Below are positions 62,009-64,000 of a stretch of 64,000 nt of DNA, piece after piece. This DNA is from Clostridium lundense DSM 17049 (GTDB lineage: Bacteria; Bacillota; Clostridia; Clostridiales; Clostridiaceae): contig NZ_JHVC01000001.1 in NCBI RefSeq assembly GCF_000619945.1, positions 62,001 through 126,000 on the forward strand. The letters are read 5' to 3'. The notes under the pieces were generated by a model, which saw only the letters and a program-made list of their open reading frames with translations, made no database searches and had not been told where the DNA came from. Numbering within the stretch: position 1 is the stretch's first letter; every line of letters begins with the position of its first letter. The position numbers and the translations under genes were made by a program.

Positions 62009-62169
62009 ATTCTTTGGATAAATTATTATAGTTAGTAAATGCATTATGTTAATACTATTTTTAAAATATATGGGAGATTTTTGGATAATAAACAGTATTA
62101 TTAATATGAGTAACACATATTAAGAAAATAATATTTTTAAATAACAAATTTTTTTAAGGAGGGACGAAG

Positions 62170-62274
62170 TTGAGATTTACAGAGGAGAATTTAACAGAAG
62201 AAATCAAGAATAGAAATCCTGCAGCTTTAGAATATGCAATTAATACCTATTTACAAATTACTAATAGAGAATAA
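62170..62274 (+). pseudogene. Truncated ECF sigma factor (N-terminus only)
   Basis: A TTG after AAGGAGGGACGAAG opens a 34-codon frame, RFTEENLTEEIKNRNPAALE followed by YAINTYLQITNRE, then TAA. The pattern LxxxIKxxNxxALEYxIxxY is how region 1/2 of many Firmicute ECF sigma factors begins. The rest of region 2 and region 4 are absent: the next 70 bases do not continue in any frame. The ribosome binding site is excellent, so a short peptide may still be made. Probably a remnant of deletion. Confidence 0.6.
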
Positions 62275-62359
62275 TATTTCTTCTAAAGATTTCTCTTGCG
62301 CCTTACCTAGCGTAATCAGTTATACTTAATTTATAGAATTACTTCTAGGAGGAGAAAAG

Positions 62360-62782
62360 ATGAAACTTAGGATTCAATGTAATTGTTCAAATATTGATTG
62401 GAATTGTGTATCTGACATATTGAAAAAGGTTGGAATGGCATATTTTGAAGGGGAAGTGCATAAGAAAGCCTTTGAAAATAGTTATACTGTTGTATTTGTT
62501 TTTGATGATGAGAAACTGATTGGCTTTGGTCGTGCAATATCAGATGGAATTTATCAAGCTGCAATTTATGATGTAGCAGTATTACCTGAATATCAGGGTG
62601 AAAATATGGGGAAAACAATTGTTAATAGCATTTTAAAATCTATACCAAAATGTAATTTTATATTATATGCTTCACCTGGTAAAGAAGCTTTTTATGAAAA
62701 TCTGGGTTTTAGAAAAATGAAAACAGGCATGGCATTATTCTATAATGCAGAAAAAATGCACACAAGAGGGTTCATTGAATAA
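62360..62782 (+). CDS. GNAT-family N-acetyltransferase
   Basis: 140 residues, start after AGGAGGAG. The central motif A for acetyl-CoA binding is VLPEYQGENMGKTIVNSIL (about 74-92, matching the Q/RxxGxG/A rule as QGENMG). Motif B includes YASPGKEAFYENLGFRKMKTG (about 108-128). The N-terminus has VVFVFDDEKLIGFGRAI. It is a single-domain acetyltransferase resembling small Bacillus/Clostridium YjcF-like enzymes; the acceptor is unknown. Single gene. Confidence 0.9.
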   Translation: MKLRIQCNCSNIDWNCVSDILKKVGMAYFEGEVHKKAFENSYTVVFVFDDEKLIGFGRAISDGIYQAAIYDVAVLPEYQGENMGKTIVNSILKSIPKCNFILYASPGKEAFYENLGFRKMKTGMALFYNAEKMHTRGFIE

Positions 62783-62915
62783 ATTCAAATAATAAACGTA
62801 TATATAGTTTTAAGTATTAAATATTTTCTTCATATGTTCTTTATATAAGTAATATACAATACAGTTAAAGCAAATGGCTTTTAAAAATTATAGAAAGTAC
62901 ATTGGAGGAGAAATT

Positions 62916-63200
62916 ATGAATTGCTGTGGAAATAATAAAGAAAAGAAAGTAAATAATCATAGTATGCTAAAACATATATTACACATGATTCTCTGTTGTG
63001 GTTTACCTATAATTATTGTTGGAGTTTTACCATTTATAGCAAAGGCTAGTCCTAGTGTTGCTAATATAATTGCAAGGATAGTACCGTTTTTATGTCCACT
63101 AATGATGATTTCGATGATATTAATGATGTTTATGGGAAACAAAAGGGGAAGTTGTTGTGATAATTCAAATGAAGAAAGTAATAGTAAAGAGATAATGTAG
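62916..63200 (+). CDS. Cysteine-rich small membrane protein
   Basis: 94 residues from the ATG at 62916 after TTGGAGGAG. Cysteine pairs appear at both ends and inside the first membrane helix: MNCCGNNKEK, MILCCGLPIIIVG, VPFLCPLMM and RGSCCDNSN. There are two membrane helices (about 20-42 and 52-75). The arrangement suggests metal binding or palmitoylation-like modification rather than a transporter. It resembles DUF2933/heavy-metal-associated small proteins only loosely. It is convergent with the DUF2680-like gene, with a strong terminator between. Confidence 0.6.
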   Translation: MNCCGNNKEKKVNNHSMLKHILHMILCCGLPIIIVGVLPFIAKASPSVANIIARIVPFLCPLMMISMILMMFMGNKRGSCCDNSNEESNSKEIM

Positions 63201-63218
63201 ATAAGAATAAAGTATAAT

Positions 63219-63252
63219 AAGGAGAGGCTCACTAGAGAGCCATCTCCTTTTA
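63219..63252. terminator. Bidirectional terminator
   Basis: AAGGAGAGGCTC (63219-63230) pairs with GAGCC, TCTCCTT (63237-63249), one bulged A. It lies between the convergent genes ending at 63200 and 63277. Confidence 0.88.
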
Positions 63253-63276
63253 TTATTTACTTTTTTTAGGTGCTTT

Positions 63277-64000
63277 TTAAATAGCTTTTTTCTGTGCTTG
63301 AGCTTTTAAAGTTGTTTTAGAATTTACTTTTGTTTTAGAGTTTTCCTTTGAATTTGTTTTAGTATGTTCTTTCTTTTCTGGTTTTGCTGGACTTAAGCTC
63401 CCATCCCAATTGTTTATTCTTTCTGTGATCTTTGCTATCATGGTAGTAGCTTTTTCTTGAATTAGCTTTCCATCTGAAACTTTTTTATTTATTTTATCAG
63501 TTTCAGCCTTTATAAGAGCAGCTTTAACTTGATCAGCAGTCATACCTTTTTTTTCTTTTGCTAAATCAAATATAGTCTTACCAGATTGCTTTGCAGTAGC
63601 AATGTCTTCCTTTGATAGTCCTAAAGCTTCAATTGCGAAGAAACCTGCACCTTTTTTGTCTTTATCATTGTGATTAAAATATTTTATAGAACCATCCCAA
63701 TTGTTTATGCTTTCTGTAATCTTTGCTATCATAGCAGCAGCTTTTTCTTGAGTTAGCTTTCCATCTGAAACTTTTTTATTTATTTTATCAGTTTCAGCTT
63801 TTATAAGAGCAGCTTTAACTTGATCAGCAGTCATGCCTTTTTTCTCTTTTGCTAAATCAAATATAGTTTTACCAGATTGCTTTGCAGCAGCAATATCTTC
63901 TTTTGATAGTCCTAAAGCTTCAATTGCGAAGAAACCTGCACCTTTTTTATCTTTATCATTGTGATTAAAATATTTTATAGAACCATCCCAATTGTTTATT
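63277..64000 (-). CDS. DUF2680-like repeat protein, 3' part only
   Basis: The frame runs off the right edge, so the N-terminus (presumably a signal peptide) is missing. About 240 residues are visible. A 97-residue unit repeats: GLSKEDIATAKQSGKTIFDL, AKEKKGMTADQVKAALIKAE, TDKINKKVSDGKLTQEKAAA, ending INNWDGSI. Two nearly full units and the edge of a third are seen, with a DNA period of 291 bp. The GLSKEDI and KLTQEKA patterns match the DUF2680 family of small secreted, helix-rich proteins. The C-terminus is a Lys/Ser/Thr-rich tail. Function unknown; probably cell-surface or exported. Confidence 0.75.
   Translation of the reverse strand, partial: INNWDGSIKYFNHNDKDKKGAGFFAIEALGLSKEDIAAAKQSGKTIFDLAKEKKGMTADQVKAALIKAETDKINKKVSDGKLTQEKAAAMIAKITESINNWDGSIKYFNHNDKDKKGAGFFAIEALGLSKEDIATAKQSGKTIFDLAKEKKGMTADQVKAALIKAETDKINKKVSDGKLIQEKATTMIAKITERINNWDGSLSPAKPEKKEHTKTNSKENSKTKVNSKTTLKAQAQKKAI
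63424..64000. repeat. 291-bp tandem coding repeat
   Basis: Sequence from about 63424 recurs 291 bases later with few changes (for example CATACCTTTTTT at 63541 and CATGCCTTTTTT at 63832; ACCATCCCAATTG at 63691 and 63982). A third unit starts at the window edge. The identity is high enough for unequal crossing-over. Confidence 0.9.

Noticed and set aside
1..64000. CRISPR arrays, prophage modules or classical insertion sequences other than the RAYT gene
   Set aside because: No regularly spaced direct repeats with unique spacers, no phage structural or integrase genes, and no DDE transposase were visible.

Overview
The window looks like chromosomal DNA of a motile, anaerobic, low-GC Firmicute, most probably a Clostridium (cluster I, botulinum/sporogenes-like; species not determinable by eye). 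The base composition is very AT-rich, strong GGAGG-type ribosome binding sites are almost universal, and TTG/GTG starts are common. Five methyl-accepting chemotaxis proteins, several c-di-GMP proteins, oxygen-sensitive radical SAM enzymes, Bce-type peptide-sensing systems and a meso-diaminopimelate dehydrogenase fit that group. I see no prophage, CRISPR array or rRNA.

Region 1 (1-22.5 kb) holds a TraX-like partial gene, a small HD hydrolase, a chemoreceptor, an aromatic-acid-exporter-like protein, a TPR-GGDEF protein, ddh, an arginase-family protein, and a Bce-type module. That module has a sensor kinase and regulator beside a five-gene operon of ABC permease, ATPase, TlpA-like lipoprotein, tiny CXXC protein and NapH-like ferredoxin. 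Next come a solitary Y1 transposase of the RAYT type, an ECF sigma/anti-sigma pair and another chemoreceptor. Only this 20-kb stretch, around the RAYT gene, carries a family of GGGACRGTTAAC palindromes; about two dozen half-sites are visible.

Region 2 (22.6-32.9 kb) has a FlxA-like gene with a sigma-D-type promoter, tRNA-Gln and tRNA-Lys, a methyltransferase, an AraC-GyrI regulator, and a regulator plus two radical SAM genes behind a double operator. A 6-TM chemoreceptor, an alpha/beta hydrolase and a metallo-beta-lactamase-fold hydrolase follow.

Region 3 (32.9-38.3 kb) is the most interesting. A perfect sigma-A promoter drives a roughly 300-nt leader containing a 7-codon ORF, competing hairpins and an intrinsic terminator. 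Downstream is a MutS2 paralogue that lacks the Smr nuclease domain. This is the layout of antibiotic-inducible ribosome-protection or ribosome-splitting genes (erm, ABC-F, HflXr), but on a MutS2-type ATPase. An interrupted gene, endonuclease V, an unknown gene and a glycosyltransferase follow.

Region 4 (38.3-46.1 kb) is a chemoreceptor / EAL phosphodiesterase / chemoreceptor cassette with near-identical promoters, then a MASE3-PAS histidine kinase. Region 5 (46.1-60.9 kb) contains a polar amino acid (possibly cysteine) ABC importer, an FMN-binding membrane protein, a MacAB/YknXYZ-like exporter with its own two-component system, and a Cache-kinase / YjiH transporter / response regulator locus. 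Every intergenic gap of the exporter locus holds a member of a second, structured repeat family resembling IS200/IS605 (omega RNA/IStron-like) ends; further copies lie at 24.2 and 28.2 kb. Region 6 (61-64 kb) carries small and broken genes: an orphan toxin-tail-like fragment, a truncated ECF sigma factor, a GNAT acetyltransferase, a cysteine-rich membrane protein and a secreted protein with 97-residue DUF2680-like repeats running off the window.
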